The notes: generated by a model not told the origin, from the letters alone. Positions 31,920 to 43,227 are shown, counted from the stretch's first letter. The stretch: 64,000 bases of DNA from Centroberyx gerrardi (GCF_048128805.1 NC_136013.1:3576043-3640042), one strand, 5' to 3'. Made by a program: numbers and translations.

Positions 31920-32595
31920 CACAGACTCCATACTAGACAGGTGTTTATCCTCGACTGCACTGTTGGAATCTGCATGGCTGACAACATGAGACCGTAACAC
32001 ATCCATACGCTCTGCTGGAAACACACTGAGCTGAATTCAGACTGCAGGCCAGAGTCATACAAGCACTTCTTCCTTATCATCAGCAGCAGTAGAGCCGGGC
32101 AACACAGATTCAGATGTGTTGAGAGGGCAAGCCGAGCCTTTTCTTGTGCCTTAGTTGCTTAGTTGCTTAAAGAAATTTATGTAAATCAATCATTATGGTC
32201 CAAACAAGCCCTCGAAAAGAGGAGTGTGCAAGCAAGTAGCCCCTTCATCACCAATTACAAACGCAATTTACTTCAGCTGACTAATCCACCAACGCGGGCC
32301 CTGAAGCCCCTTTATAATTTATATTTATAACTGGAGTGTTCTCTGATCTTTTGTGTTGTTTTCAAGGATATATTCATTGGTATTTAATTTTAACTGACAC
32401 AACTAAGCAACATACAGTAAACCAGAGAAGAAAGCAAATGAAGAAAACCCTCTGCCTTGTTTGCCTGACTTACTGGTGACGATACCTGCAGGGAAGCATC
32501 ACCAGTGATAGCGGCCATTTTGAAACGGCCAAAGTCTTTACGCAAAGTGTTTATTGGAAATGTGGTCTCATTGTGTGTTCATGTGCTATCGGATC

Positions 32596-33025
32596 AGAAA
32601 AACAAATTTCCTACTTGGAAATTTTTTAAAGATTATTAAGTCAGAAAGTCTGAGTCCGAGTTTCTGAGTTATGATGCAATGGTGACATTTAACCTTTTCA
32701 ACAATGCGAAAAAATAAAGTTTTGTTTCAATCAACAGTAAGAAAACACACCCATGCAGATTTACTGCAAGGTTGAAGTTAGACAGACTAACATTACATTA
32801 CATTACATTACATTACGTTACATTACGTCATTTAGCAGACGCTTTTGTCCAAAGCGACTTACAATAAGTACATTTTGTCAACAGTAGTGAAACCATCTGT
32901 GTATCACAGTCTTCATCAGCTAAGCCTTTAATAGGAATAAGTAGCATTTGTAGAATCACAGTTTTGTTTGAATTGAATTGTTTGAATGAAGATGAGCTTG
33001 TTAAGCAGCAGGATGTCCATGTTTG
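32596..33025 (+). repeat. Interspersed repeat family C, copy 1, interrupted by a SINE-like insertion
   Basis: Flanks match 55185-55410: CAGTAAGAAAACAC/CAGTAAGGAAACAC and then TTTGAATGAAG...AGCAGGATGTCCATGTTT. Between GACAGACTAAC and TGTTTGAATTG about 170 bp is inserted (32791-32965): CATTA repeats, then TCATTTAGCAGACGCTTTTG and CAAAGCGACTTACAATAAG, the reversed fish SINE tail domain. Confidence 0.65.
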
Positions 33026-33149
33026 TTTGTTTGTCTTCCGGGTTTGATTTTCCAACAAAACAGCACATGATAGAGGCGACCAATCATCTCCAAGCTCTCA
33101 CAACACAATTAATTTGACAATGACACACATCTGTTGTGACATTGTGACA

Positions 33150-33460
33150 TCTTTAAAAAGCAGCTGAAAACGTTTTTATTCAGACAGGCTTTTGGTTAGC
33201 CTGCGGTCATTTGTTCCATTTGATTTTATTTGCTCTTATTGGTTTCATTTCCTCGTCTGTGTTTGAAACTTTTGTCCTTTACACTGTACTTGTATATGTG
33301 TCTCTGTTCCTGTTTTTGTCTGTTGTTGCTGTTATTTTAATTTGTAGGCACTGTGCTGTCTGTTGTTATTGCTACTTTTTAATATTGTAAAGCACTTTGT
33401 GATTCTGTATCTGTGAAAGGTGCTATACAAATAAACTTTATTTACTTTACTTACTTACTT
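33150..33460 (+). mobile_element. LINE 3' end (L2/Rex-like) with TTAC tail
   Basis: A CAGACAGGCTTTTGG segment leads to ATTGTAAAGCACTTTGTGAT and GGTGCTATACAAATAAACTT, ending in TTTAC/TTAC repeats. This is the standard 3' UTR end of a fish LINE. It is 5'-truncated and has no ORF. Confidence 0.65.
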
Positions 33461-33984
33461 ACATCTCCCCTTCATGACTGAAATGGATTTAATAGGTGAA
33501 ATCAATAAGGAATCCTAGCTTTCATCTGGATTCACCTGGTCAGTCTGTTTCAGGGAAAAAGCAGTCAGCTCTGAAGTTAGTGCAGTGTGAAACAGAAAGA
33601 GGGATCCGATTCTACGGTAAATATTTCAACTGGCGATTTTGATCAACTGCACACTTTCCACTTTGAAAAATGTGTTGGAAATGAATTATGTGTTTTCAGG
33701 CACACGGCATGATTTCATTTTCCGGTGTGTCTATCCATGGACATGAGAATTTAAAGGTGGATAGGAGAAGTATGTTCAAATGTAACGATGACAAACTTAA
33801 TCTTTACATCAATAAAAATGGATTTAATTGACACTGGACTCCAGCACTGAATCAACTATTTTCCCCGTGGCTCGTTCCATACAAAGGATTTATTCTTGCT
33901 CCAAAGAAACTTCAGGATTTATCGTTACTCTATAGTTAACCTAAGGAAAAATATATTAATTTATATTTTTTTCCTTATATGAAT

Positions 33985-34170
33985 TTAGGATTAGGCTACA
34001 CTTCTCTATAAGTGGACTTGTGACTGGAAGGTTGCCGGTTCAAATCCCTGCACAGGCTGAGAAAATGTAGCTGTGGAAAGTGAACGAGGAACGCTCTCCA
34101 CATATGGATCTGTGTGATTGTGAAACAGGGCGTTGCTGGAAAAGTTTCCTCTGGATCAATAAATGTTAAG
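33985..34170 (+). mobile_element. tRNA-derived SINE, degenerate
   Basis: Contains the box B-like CCGGTTCAAATCCC at about 34037-34050 and ends TCTGGATCAATAAATGTTAA, a LINE-like tail. The A-box side is weak, so it is an old or partial copy and not a functional tRNA. Confidence 0.55.
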
Positions 34171-34574
34171 AAAACTTTTTTATCGTGGGGGCTTCTTCTC
34201 CTTGAGCCGTGCTTGGTTTGTGTAACATATTAGAGAGCTAGATTAGGCATTTTCAAAACATTTTAACACTGTAATGGATACTGAATTACTGTTAATTCTG
34301 TACCATGTAAGTGTCATTATGTGCATTTCAACAGTCTGTCTGGTATTCTGAGGACAAGGCAGTCTGCTGAAGAGTGGAAGCTTGTGTTGCATCAGACCTG
34401 GAGAGACTCTTTCTGTTCCCACTGACATTTCCAAACCCGACAATTAGTGATGAGCAAAGTGGAATAATTAACTGTGTCACAACAGGTTATGTACTTGTTC
34501 CAGATAGTAATACGTAGAATGAAACCCCGGATTTACCCTGAACATCTGTTAGCATATTTGGCTATACATAATAC

Positions 34575-34850
34575 AAGAGGGGTCCAGATTATTATTTATA
34601 TAGCACTTTTTAAAACAAAGTGCTTCACTAGTAATAAAAATAAAAATGAGCAAATGACATGGATCAATAAAACAGAAAGAACAATGAAGTGAAATAGTCA
34701 CAGCTATAAGAATAAAACATGAAATAAATAACAGACAAGGCAACAAGATAAAATGAATAAATGAAAAGATTATAAAAAGGCCTTAAAATAAAAGTAAGTT
34801 TTGAGAAGTGATTTAAAAGATGATACTGATGACTCTTCCAGCCTGTCGAC
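34575..34850 (-). mobile_element. LINE 3' fragment, reversed
   Basis: TTATTTATATAGCACTTTTT then AAAACAAAGTGCTTCAC, with A-rich simple sequence after it, is the reverse complement of a fish LINE 3' end. A shorter related piece lies at 43839-43920. Confidence 0.5.
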
Positions 34851-36229
34851 ATACGATGAACTATAACAGTTTTTATAACAATTTGAATAGTATAACATCA
34901 CTATATTTGTATAACTACTGGTAATATTATACTATACAGGTAATAATATCTGTAATCAATCTAAAACTGCATTTCTCTCATGTGCTGACCACATGATGGA
35001 CCACCTTATATGCTGGTAGAAGCACGTATGCAGCAAGCATGTGTCTTAATCTACGTGAGACCAGTGGCAGACTTGACTAATAGCTTATCCTCTGTCTTTA
35101 ATTACCCGCATTTATAATTCATTTTGAGAAAATTAGATTGAACTGCGTAGGCAGCGCAGCCATGTGGCATAGTATCACTCTTGTTCTGCTTGAAGAGCGG
35201 AGGACCGGAGCTGGTTTCAGGCCAAGGCTCGTATCGTCATCATCGAAAATCCAATTGTGGTGATTTTCATGTTTTTGCTTCAGCTGAAGGCTCTCATGCT
35301 CCTCGATGGACTGAGAACATTACACAATCCTCGGGCTTATCAAACCCTTTCCAAACCCACTGGATAAACTGAAAACATCCACGATCGTCAAGCTAAAATC
35401 AAGGCTGATGATGATGTGGATTAAAATGTTTTGGAACTTTGAAGTGACGTTGAAAATGTCATTAGCATCAAAATACTATAATTTTCTTCAGTTTGTTCAA
35501 CCAAAAATGTCATTAGTGCCAATATACAATCATTTTTTCTAATCTTGTTCGCTAAAAATGTAATTACTCCCACAATTCATATTTTATCGGGTTCACCAAA
35601 GTCAGGCACAGTGTGTGTGTCTGTGCCTGCAGAGTTTTTGGCAGGGGGCGTTTGGTCTTGACCTGGTCAGTAACTTCCCCTTATTTCCCTTCTCAATTAG
35701 CGAGTCCACGTGGTTTTAGCGGTGGGGTCGCAACCTGTCGAAGAATGCTGAATCGTGGCAGTCAGTCGGCCGTTTTGGGCAAGAAAAACAACATACTCTC
35801 CTAATTTGTGAAAAATTAATTCGGGTTTTTCCTTGGTGAAGGACGGGTCAAATCCATTTCTGCTTTAACGCTGGAGTTCAGGACGCATTAAGAGTCGGTA
35901 CTGAATCACTGCGCTGTGTGGAGCGTAAATAGATAATCAGACAGATGGGGGGGGGGAATTTTTGCAGATATTTGATTATCTGGTGATGGTGACTACATGT
36001 CCCTGGGTGTTTGTAATTCCTCTCTATCTTCATCTGAAAAGAAGTCAAGGTGTGTTTACTCACAGAGAGGTTTCAGTCCTTTCTTTATTCGTCTGATATG
36101 AGGTTACACACATAATGTCATTCGCAGATTGGCCCTCTGCCCTGAATGCCTTGCATCTTTTCCCCGCTTTTGGACATTCTAGATAAAATACCTATGAGTA
36201 TGTGTTTTCTTTATCTGTTTACCTATGTA

Positions 36230-36578
36230 TCTGTCTCTGTATCTGTCTCTGTATTTTTAGACTGAAGTTGCAGATAGCTGATATAAATTTTACCATTTTC
36301 ATGCCCCAGAAATCACAACTATTTAGTGTTTTCCCCAGAATTGTATTCTTGTCAGTGTGGAAAAGCCTCTGAAACATTTAGGCCATCATGGGACACTAAA
36401 ACTCTCCACTGAAACCCAGACTGATGAAATTCTTTTAGCATTAGCAGCTCTTTAAGGCAGAGTGATTTAAGCTGATAAATCATGTCTGTTTTTACATAAA
36501 ATGTTGCCTAGTGCAGCCTGATTAAAAGGCCAATATCGGCTCCATTTATTGGCAAACTGACATGTCAGTCTAACCCTA
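36230..36578 (-). repeat. Interspersed repeat family A, copy 2
   Basis: Reverse orientation to 25196-25640, sharing GGAAAAGCCTCTGAAACA, CATCATGGGACAC and AAACTCTCCACTGAA. Its end CAGTCTAACCCTAGTAT directly abuts the TATC microsatellite. Confidence 0.65.
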
Positions 36579-36579
36579 G

Positions 36580-36628
<49 letters not shown>

Positions 36629-36643
36629 CTCTCTCTCTCTCTC
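36580..36643. repeat. (TATC)n-(TC)n microsatellite
   Basis: About 12 ATCT units followed by about eight TC units. Confidence 0.95.
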
Positions 36644-36752
36644 GTCATATTCATTCAGTCCTTAATTTTTCCTCCCTTTTCTGAATCCTCTCGCTGGTTT
36701 GCAGTAGCTCAGGTTGTTTGTCTTCCACTGGTAGTCTTGGGTGTCTGTGAGA

Positions 36753-36798
36753 TGTGTGTGTGTGTGTGTGTGTGTGAGTGTGTGTGTGTGTGTGTGTG
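36753..36798. repeat. (TG)n microsatellite
   Basis: About 22 TG units with one GAG interruption near 36776. Confidence 0.95.
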
Positions 36799-36955
36799 CT
36801 GAGTCAGCCTGGTAGACGGAGGCTTCCAGAGCCAAAGCCCAGCTTTAAGCCTCCGCAGCAGGCTGATCTCTGCCACCAGAGAAACACTAAACCACACTGA
36901 CACACTGCTGCTGCCAGGTGGGCACCTTCAACCAGTGTGCTTTATCATTATGTTT

Positions 36956-36968
36956 GGATAGATAGATG

Positions 36969-37013
<45 letters not shown>
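36956..37013. repeat. (GATA)n microsatellite
   Basis: About 14 GATA units with one GGATA interruption. It is the reverse complement of the TATC array at 36580. Confidence 0.95.
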
Positions 37014-37202
37014 CATTTTTTCAATTAGTAGCAAGAGTGCCAGGCTTCAAAATGCTTCAAGATTCCTTTCCTTTCTCCTCTCTTATTTACCTCTTCAGTC
37101 TAATGTTAGTCAGAAAAACTGTGGTTCTTTTGCTCCGCCCACTGAGGTTTAACTCAACCAATGAGAATATTTCTGCCTCTGAGAAATGTTTACTTACTTT
37201 AG

Positions 37203-37430
37203 GGGTTCTCAAACATTTTCATGTCATGGACCCCAAAATAGACTCACATTAGGACCCATGTACCCCCGATTTCATCCATTTTGTTGTTGATGTGTCTCTT
37301 TTACATTCTGTGATGAGGACAATTTCCATGGATTTTAAACATACTGGATTTAAACTGTTCCTCATGTTGCTGTGGGACCTTGTGGAACCCCCTGAAGGAC
37401 CCCTGAGGGTCTGCGGACCCCTCTTTGAGA
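37203..37430. mobile_element. hAT-like non-autonomous element
   Basis: Left end GGGGTTCTCAAACATTTTC and right end CCCCTCTTTGAGAACCACC are imperfect inverted termini of the CAGTGGTTCTCAA family, with GGACCCC/GGACCCC internal blocks. No ORF. Confidence 0.6.
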
Positions 37431-38288
37431 ACCACCATACCTTTTTATTAGAGGGAGAAGTTGGCTTTGACTGAGGATCAGCTTCCTGACATCAACCATG
37501 AGTGATGAAGTTGCAAAAACCCCACACAACAGCACCAACAAGCATGAATGTACAGTATATTTCATAAATGTGCACAGTCATGCACACAGTCAGCGCTCAT
37601 CTGCTGTTCTGCTAAACGTCCAGCAGGGGGCAGGCTGAGCTTCTCTTTCACTCTCCAGCCATGTTGAAAAACACAGTACATTTCCAAATCACATGCAGTC
37701 AGTCATGTATGGATTAATACATGTGTGTGTGCTTCATGTATGTTAAGGCATGGATTCTGAGATTTAAATGACTGCTTTTATGATCTGAATGTGCTTTTAA
37801 AAATCTGGATGTAATTATGTTCCTTTGATGCAAACAAATACAAACAGGCCTATATGATATTGCGTAATGCTTTACAGTTAGAAAAAGAACGAGACTCAGA
37901 CAAGCCACTGAGGGTTTTTCACTGTATATTTGAATAAAATCTATAAAATATTCCACAAAAAATACAATAAGTCATCAATCATCATCTTATTACCCAGCAA
38001 ACTCATCATTCAGTTGCATTTATTTCATAATCAGCATCAACAACATATAGCTTGTGCTTTTACAGACACTGGTAGACGCTCCGTGTTTTCCCAACAATGA
38101 TAAATAACGCTGCAGTTTCTGCTTCCCGGTCCTTGTATCAGACAGATTATTAAAAGAATGGCAGAGTGTTTTTTCACCAGCTGAAGTCCAGCGGCTGCAG
38201 AGCAAAAACAAGTTGTTATTGGAGGAGCAGTGCGCTCCTCTTACATCTCACATGATTGGTTGGTGGTGTGAGACTGGGCAAAACAAGC

Positions 38289-38400
38289 TTTTTTTTTTTT
38301 TTTTTTTTTACCACTAAGCCCCTCCTATTTGACAAGTGACGCAGACTGCCCCTCCCCACCCCCACCCCCCCCCCACCCCGTCACGCCCCACCTCCCCCTC
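38289..38400. repeat. Poly-T tract and C-rich tract
   Basis: A run of about 21 T (38289-38309) and then about 50 bp of C runs separated by single A or T (38350-38400). The minus strand is G-rich with four or more runs of four or more G. Confidence 0.85.
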
Positions 38401-39179
38401 TGTTTTTTCCTCCCTGCCACCTCCTCTCTCAGCTAGTTCACTGTCAGCATGTCAGAATAGATTAAGCTCATATGCCAATACTTTTCACGGACCAGAGAGA
38501 GGCAGAGGGAGAAAAAAACGGTGATGATGATCTTTGCTTTTAGTGCTTTACACAACGCTCCGCACTGTGCTCGTCCCTCAGCCGCATTTCTTAGGTTTTA
38601 TCAATGAAGCTCGAGCTCAAACCACCGCAAAAACCTCAACGCAAATGTGAATCGGGTTCAGTAGTAAGGCACATTGTTAACATGAGACGAGAGAGGGGGA
38701 TGAAGACGGAGCGCTAGATGTTCAACCGAGATCAGACGATGAAATAAACTATCCTGAATGATTTATATATCAGCTAAAGTCCATGGCTCATCATATATTA
38801 TATTTAAACAGGAGTGTGCAGGTAAACCGACGACAACAACAGACATACTGCGGATCAAGAGGTAGAACAGGAGTAAAACACAGACAACGAAAGTGAAAGT
38901 CGAGCATCTACTTCATCGTGACCTTTCACTTACTGCATCACATCTACTGCACAGGAGATTTGAGTTTCAGTCCGACACACATATAAAACTCTTTTTGTAA
39001 AAAACGCTTCCGACATTGCAATAAAAATACATACGATCAAGGCGATAAAAATACATAGGCTTACGTTGTCATTTACAATTCTGAGACATGGCAGAGTTGT
39101 CCTGATGTTGACTTGAGGCAATCAACTCCTCAGTCAGGACCAGACTGGGATTACATTACTATTTGGAATAAATGTTTTA

Positions 39180-39511
39180 TGCTGCGTTCACGTCATGTTG
39201 GATTTACCGTAAATACAAGCTGCCGACGAGGGAAAAACGTTCACATCAGCACCACTAGTGCTAATTACAAGTAGGACATGTGGGGATAATAAAAGTTAAA
39301 TTAAATTAAATTCACACTAATACAATCAACTCTACTTACAAAGAGGGAGTAATAGCTGCTGCAATTCGTTTATGGTTGATTTTAAATTCATAAATAGAAA
39401 TGATTTTGGATGAGGGCGTTCCAACGACTTCAACCCGTTGACACTTCCAAGTTGTAGCAACGAGTTGTCATTTCATTCTTTCACTTTTTCCAATATGATG
39501 TGAACGCAGCA
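39180..39511. mobile_element. PIF/Harbinger-like MITE
   Basis: Left end TGCTGCGTTCACGTCATGTT and right end AATATGATGTGAACGCAGCA are inverted with about three mismatches over 22 bp. The trinucleotide TTA occurs directly outside both ends (39177-39179, 39512-39514), the target duplication typical of PIF/Harbinger. Length 332 bp, no ORF. Confidence 0.75.
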
Positions 39512-39527
39512 TTAGTCTTGAGGGATT

Positions 39528-39738
39528 GAAAGCAGGATGGGAAACACATTTTTTGTCTACAGGCCACATTGGCTGGTAAATCCCAAAATTCAGTTGCCAC
39601 ATTCACTGTTTTCCCAGCCAAATAGATATTTAGAGTAGGATAAACCCTCTGTCTGAGTGGCTAGCAGAGTAGACAAACTTAGTAGCCAAAGATTTAGCAG
39701 CATTTGACTTCTGTCTGGTGTCAGTTTCCCAGTCTAAT
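39528..39738 (+). repeat. Interspersed repeat family D, copy 1
   Basis: Starts GATGGGAAACAC and ends GGTGTCAGTTTCCCAG, with GGCCAC, TGGCTGGTAA, AGAGTAGACAAACTTA and TAGCAGCATTTG blocks. The same order occurs at 48214-48412 and 48944-49196, and partly at 59650-59756. Inverted GGGAAA/TTTCCC termini suggest a non-autonomous DNA element. Confidence 0.65.
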
Positions 39739-40071
39739 TGAAAGATCCTACCTGGTGCAACAGGAACCAGTCAGTCCCAGCAGTGAAAGGAAACCCAGCC
39801 CTTTGCTCTCCAGGCCGACTAAAGCAAACCCTCTAAGTAATTGAAAGGATTTCAATTAATAATCAACCCAGGTCTGATGCAGCAGTCTGACTGACGCACA
39901 AACCCTGACAGCTCAAGTTCCTTCCCCCTTGTTCGAACTTAGTAAGAGGAGCGCCGGGGATACACAGCTTTGCTTTCACTCCGACTTCTCCTGAAATAGG
40001 AGAGAAACATGGCAGAACCACTGTGAGCCTGGAAATATAAGAGTCCATCTGCATTTAGAGTTTTACTGGAG

Positions 40072-40470
40072 GAGAATTACAGGAGAAATCCACCCTCAGA
40101 TCCTTTTACACTGTTCATCAATCTGTGATGTTCAGTGCATTCCAGGAGTTATTTTGTGATGAAACGTTGTAATTTACTTTTTTGGTGAACCCACTTTCCC
40201 TCAACCTTCTACTTCAGTGATTTCATACATTTCCCAGAATGCCTTTCAACAACCCCCAGAGATTGTACCTCAACTTGTACCTCAACTTGATTCAACGGTG
40301 CGTTACACGTGTAGCTGGAGAGGCCGATGCCGATAGCATAGTAAGAGCAAGAGAGCAAGTTGGTCTCTCTCAAGAAATTGGTCTCTCTCCTCTTCTGTGG
40401 ATTTCTCCCTGTATAATTGTTGAACGTCGGTTCAAAATGGCGGCTCTAGAAACATTTCATATCTAACTTC
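40072..40470 (+). repeat. Interspersed repeat family B, copy 2
   Basis: Shorter copy of 28605-29130 in the same orientation; see that entry for the shared blocks. It ends about 250 bp short of the SERTA-domain stop codon. Confidence 0.65.
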
Positions 40471-40675
40471 AGGCACATGTAAACACCTAATGCAAGCTCA
40501 TGTACATAACTCATGACGTTAGAAATGAGTTGCGTACATAAGCTTTAGATTTTTTTAACCAAAATGTCAGATGTAGCCTTACAAATCCAAGGTCACCTTA
40601 CGTCTCATCCGCCCTCAAATCAGTCCATGTTCCCCTTCTGCACTGTCAGAGCAGCTGTGATCAGACTGTGAATCC

Positions 40676-40681
40676 TTTATT
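40676..40681 (-). terminator. Possible polyadenylation signal close to SERTA gene stop
   Basis: AATAAA on the minus strand 40 bases past the stop codon. A 3' UTR this short would be unusual for the family, so a more distal signal is equally likely. Confidence 0.25.
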
Positions 40682-40720
40682 CACCAAGTACAACTAAAGT
40701 TCAGGAGTTTGTCTTGACGA

Positions 40721-41500
40721 TCAGGACTTGACCAGGATCTCCATGATGTGGTCCAGCTCGTTCAGGTCCATCAGACAGGACTGCAGCGTCCCGGCGGAGG
40801 CGTGGCCAGAGGGGCGCATCTTCACCTCCTCGTCCCCCCAGAACGACACGCTGACCGCCCAGGCCGCCGGCAGCTCCGACGTCTCGTACATCGACGTGTC
40901 AATGTCCTCGAAGATGTCGTCCAGGGCGAGGTCGCTGAGGTAGCCCACGGTGTTTACTGCATCACTGAAAGCGTTGTGTGGCGCGGCGGGCAGGGATTTC
41001 GGCTGGCTGTTTGCCTCGTGCGAAGGGAAAACAGGCAATAGAGAGGGATGTGGCGGCGGCGGCAGAGAGGGGCCTTCCCTGTCGCCCTCTGCACATCCTG
41101 GACACGTAACCGCCGTGTCATGTCTGAGAAGGCGGGAGTCGGGGTTGACGCCGTCGAGGGGCACGTCGAACCGCGGCTCGGCGGCGTCGGGGGTGCAGTT
41201 TCCCGGGCCGTCGCTCCGCATGTCGTCGTGGATCTGCCGCAGCGTGTTGATGAGCAGCACGGAGCGCCGCAGGCTCAGCTCCACGCCGGCCTGCAGCTTC
41301 TCCAGGCAGAGGCCGAGCACCAGCTGACGCTGCTGCAGCCGGCTCACGGCAGACCTGGACCCAGCACCCGGGAGGAACCCGCCCTCCTCCTTCTCCTCTT
41401 CCTCCACATGCTCCTCTTCCTCAGTCACAGCAGCAGGGACTGTCTCGGCCTCCAGCTCCTCCAAGCAGCTCCACTTCCGCTTCACGCCACGACCCAACAT
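40721..41500 (-). CDS. SERTA domain-containing protein, SERTAD1/3-like (259 aa)
   Basis: SERTAD (TRIP-Br) proteins are small nuclear co-regulators that bind CDK4 or cyclin A and the E2F/DP system and carry a C-terminal acidic activation region. The Met at 41500 (MLGRGVKRKW) is chosen because a TCTAG acceptor sits four bases upstream and family members start this way; the longer in-frame extension MSISLSLSLS is intron read through an AG repeat. Seen: KRKW basic motif at 7-10, acidic run at 27-39, SERTA domain at about 52-98 (LEKLQ...SLRRSVLLINTLRQIHDD), FEDIDTSMYE motif, and the conserved end LNELDHIMEILVKS. Coding region is one exon, as in the family. IFEDIDTSMY resembles SERTAD1 and SLRR..VL..NTL resembles SERTAD3, so the paralogue is not settled. 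A non-coding exon lies at 43317 upward. Confidence 0.9.
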   Translation of the reverse strand: MLGRGVKRKWSCLEELEAETVPAAVTEEEEHVEEEEKEEGGFLPGAGSRSAVSRLQQRQLVLGLCLEKLQAGVELSLRRSVLLINTLRQIHDDMRSDGPGNCTPDAAEPRFDVPLDGVNPDSRLLRHDTAVTCPGCAEGDREGPSLPPPPHPSLLPVFPSHEANSQPKSLPAAPHNAFSDAVNTVGYLSDLALDDIFEDIDTSMYETSELPAAWAVSVSFWGDEEVKMRPSGHASAGTLQSCLMDLNELDHIMEILVKS

Positions 41501-41639
41501 GGACCTAGACAGACAAACAGACAGAGAGAGAGAGAGAGAGAGAGAGATAGACATTTTATTATGTATTATGTATTATTATTTATTCTTATATCTTCTGATA
41601 GACATTAAAAGAATCAGAATCCCTTTTTGTACTTATTAG

Positions 41640-42182
41640 GATATGGCCTATTTGGGTTTTGGAGGGCCAATACTGACACCTGTATCGAATCTGTCGATAG
41701 CTGATATTTTGTACCAGTATTAGATATCTTTCTTTTTCTCCCATTTTCATGCCAAAATATCACAAGTATTCAGTGTTTCCCCCCAGAATGTTATTCTCAT
41801 CAGGGTGGAAAAGCCTCTGAAACAGCATTCAGACCATCATGGGACACAAAAACTCTCCACTGAATCCCAGACTGATGCAATTCTTTTAGTGTCAGCAGCT
41901 CTTTAAGGCAGGGAGACCCACACCAACTAGTCAGTGGTAGAGAAACTCTGGGAGACATTACTGCCTTTAAATGAAGAATTAATTTACAACAAAAAAAATG
42001 TAATGAATAAAGAAAAAGTTCAAAGAAAATCAATTTGACTTCAGGTTTGACTGTTTCTCTGTAGCTGTGGTATCAGGGAGGAACCTCCATCATATTTCTA
42101 GTGGACAACAATGACTGGCTAATATCTGAATTTAATAAAAAGCCAATATCAGCAAATTGATCTATCAGTCTTACCCTAGAAC
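41640..42182 (-). repeat. Interspersed repeat family A, copy 3
   Basis: Shares GTGGAAAAGCCTCTGAAACA, CATCATGGGACAC and CAGCTCTTTAAGGCAGGGAG with copies at 25196 and 36230. It is the longest copy and carries GATA-type sequence near both ends: CTGTCGATAGCTGATATTTT on the left and AATATCAGCAAATTGAT then CTTACCCTAG on the right. Confidence 0.65.
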
Positions 42183-42947
42183 ATTTGTCTTGGTGACACT
42201 GATGCAGAGACATATTTACATTTTGCAGAATTAAACAGTACAGACAAACACACATTGTATAAAGGCAACAGTGTAAGATGTGAGTGCAACACATACAATG
42301 TACAGTTAACTGTACACATCACTTAACATATATGCATCTAATATTCTACAGCTATGGCGGAAGGGGAAAATCTAAAATCCATCATTAAACAGAATTCACG
42401 TGTGTTACTTCTGTTATCTTGGACTGTTTAATCTGGATCTGTGAACATGAACAAAACTCTCTCAAAGTTAGAAACACTCGTGCCTGCAATGTGTGAAGTC
42501 ACTGAGAGAGGCCTTATGGAGCCGCTCCATGGACAGGGGATGGGAGACTAACTTTGTCGACACGAAACAGAAACTAGGATGATTTTTTTGGAAACACTAG
42601 GCCGTATCCTGGATCAGATCTGGTAGCATTACCATGTAATAAACCTAGTTTCGGTGTAGAAGTGCAAACAAACATTTTATGAGCGCACAAACTTGGTTTC
42701 TCATTCATTTTCAGTGGAGCAGCTCCAGAAAAACTGATATCAGAGGTTAGAGTCTTGGTTCTCCTGTTTCTAGGTTCTGAATAAGACTCCAAGACTATAG
42801 GACAACAATGTCAGTTATGTTTTGTAGGTTTTTCCATTTAAGATAGCTGTAAACTGAAGAAATGTCACTGTTATGACTTAGTGTTAGACCTCTGAAATAT
42901 ACTGTAGGTTGTTCGTCTTATTCCTCCTACATATATCCTATATATCA

Positions 42948-43227
42948 GTTGTTCCCAAAATACACATCAGACCATGAACCCCCATTTGGTAAGATTTTGT
43001 CTCACAGACCCCCATCTGAGGAGATTACAGCTGTTAGATCTGCTTTAGTACAGACCTGAACGACTGAAAGAGTGAAACCTCGTGCCTGTAACATCCTCTC
43101 ACTGTCCTATCTTCACATTAATGAAATAACAGAGAAATTAATGTATTCCTCATTTTGCTGACGACCCCCAGGAACAGCCTCCAGGACCCCTAACGGTCCC
43201 CGGACTCCACTTTGAAACCCACTGCTA
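42948..43227. mobile_element. hAT-like non-autonomous element
   Basis: Left end CAGTTGTTCCCAAAATAC and right end CACTTTGAAACCCACTG are imperfect inverted termini, with GAACCCCCAT and CAGACCCCCATCTGAG inside. It is intronic to the SERTA gene. Confidence 0.6.

Larger units (their letters stand above)
28021..40675. other. Gene-poor, repeat-rich intergenic region
   Basis: No exon-like ORF or recognisable protein in 12.6 kb. The region holds LINE and SINE tails, DNA-transposon fragments, a 215-bp foldback, CA, TG, TATC and GATA microsatellites, a poly-T tract and a C-rich tract, listed separately. Stretches 29150-30660, 31920-32580 and 34850-36220 show nothing specific beyond AT-rich unique sequence. 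Confidence 0.5.

Noticed and set aside
41501-41554. N-terminal extension MSISLSLSLS of the SERTA gene
   Set aside because: It reads through an (AG)n repeat and an intron acceptor; family members start at the MLGRG-type Met.
41048-41608. Plus-strand 186-codon ORF opposite the SERTAD1/3-like gene
   Set aside because: GC-rich antisense shadow of a conserved SERTA gene; no homology recognised.
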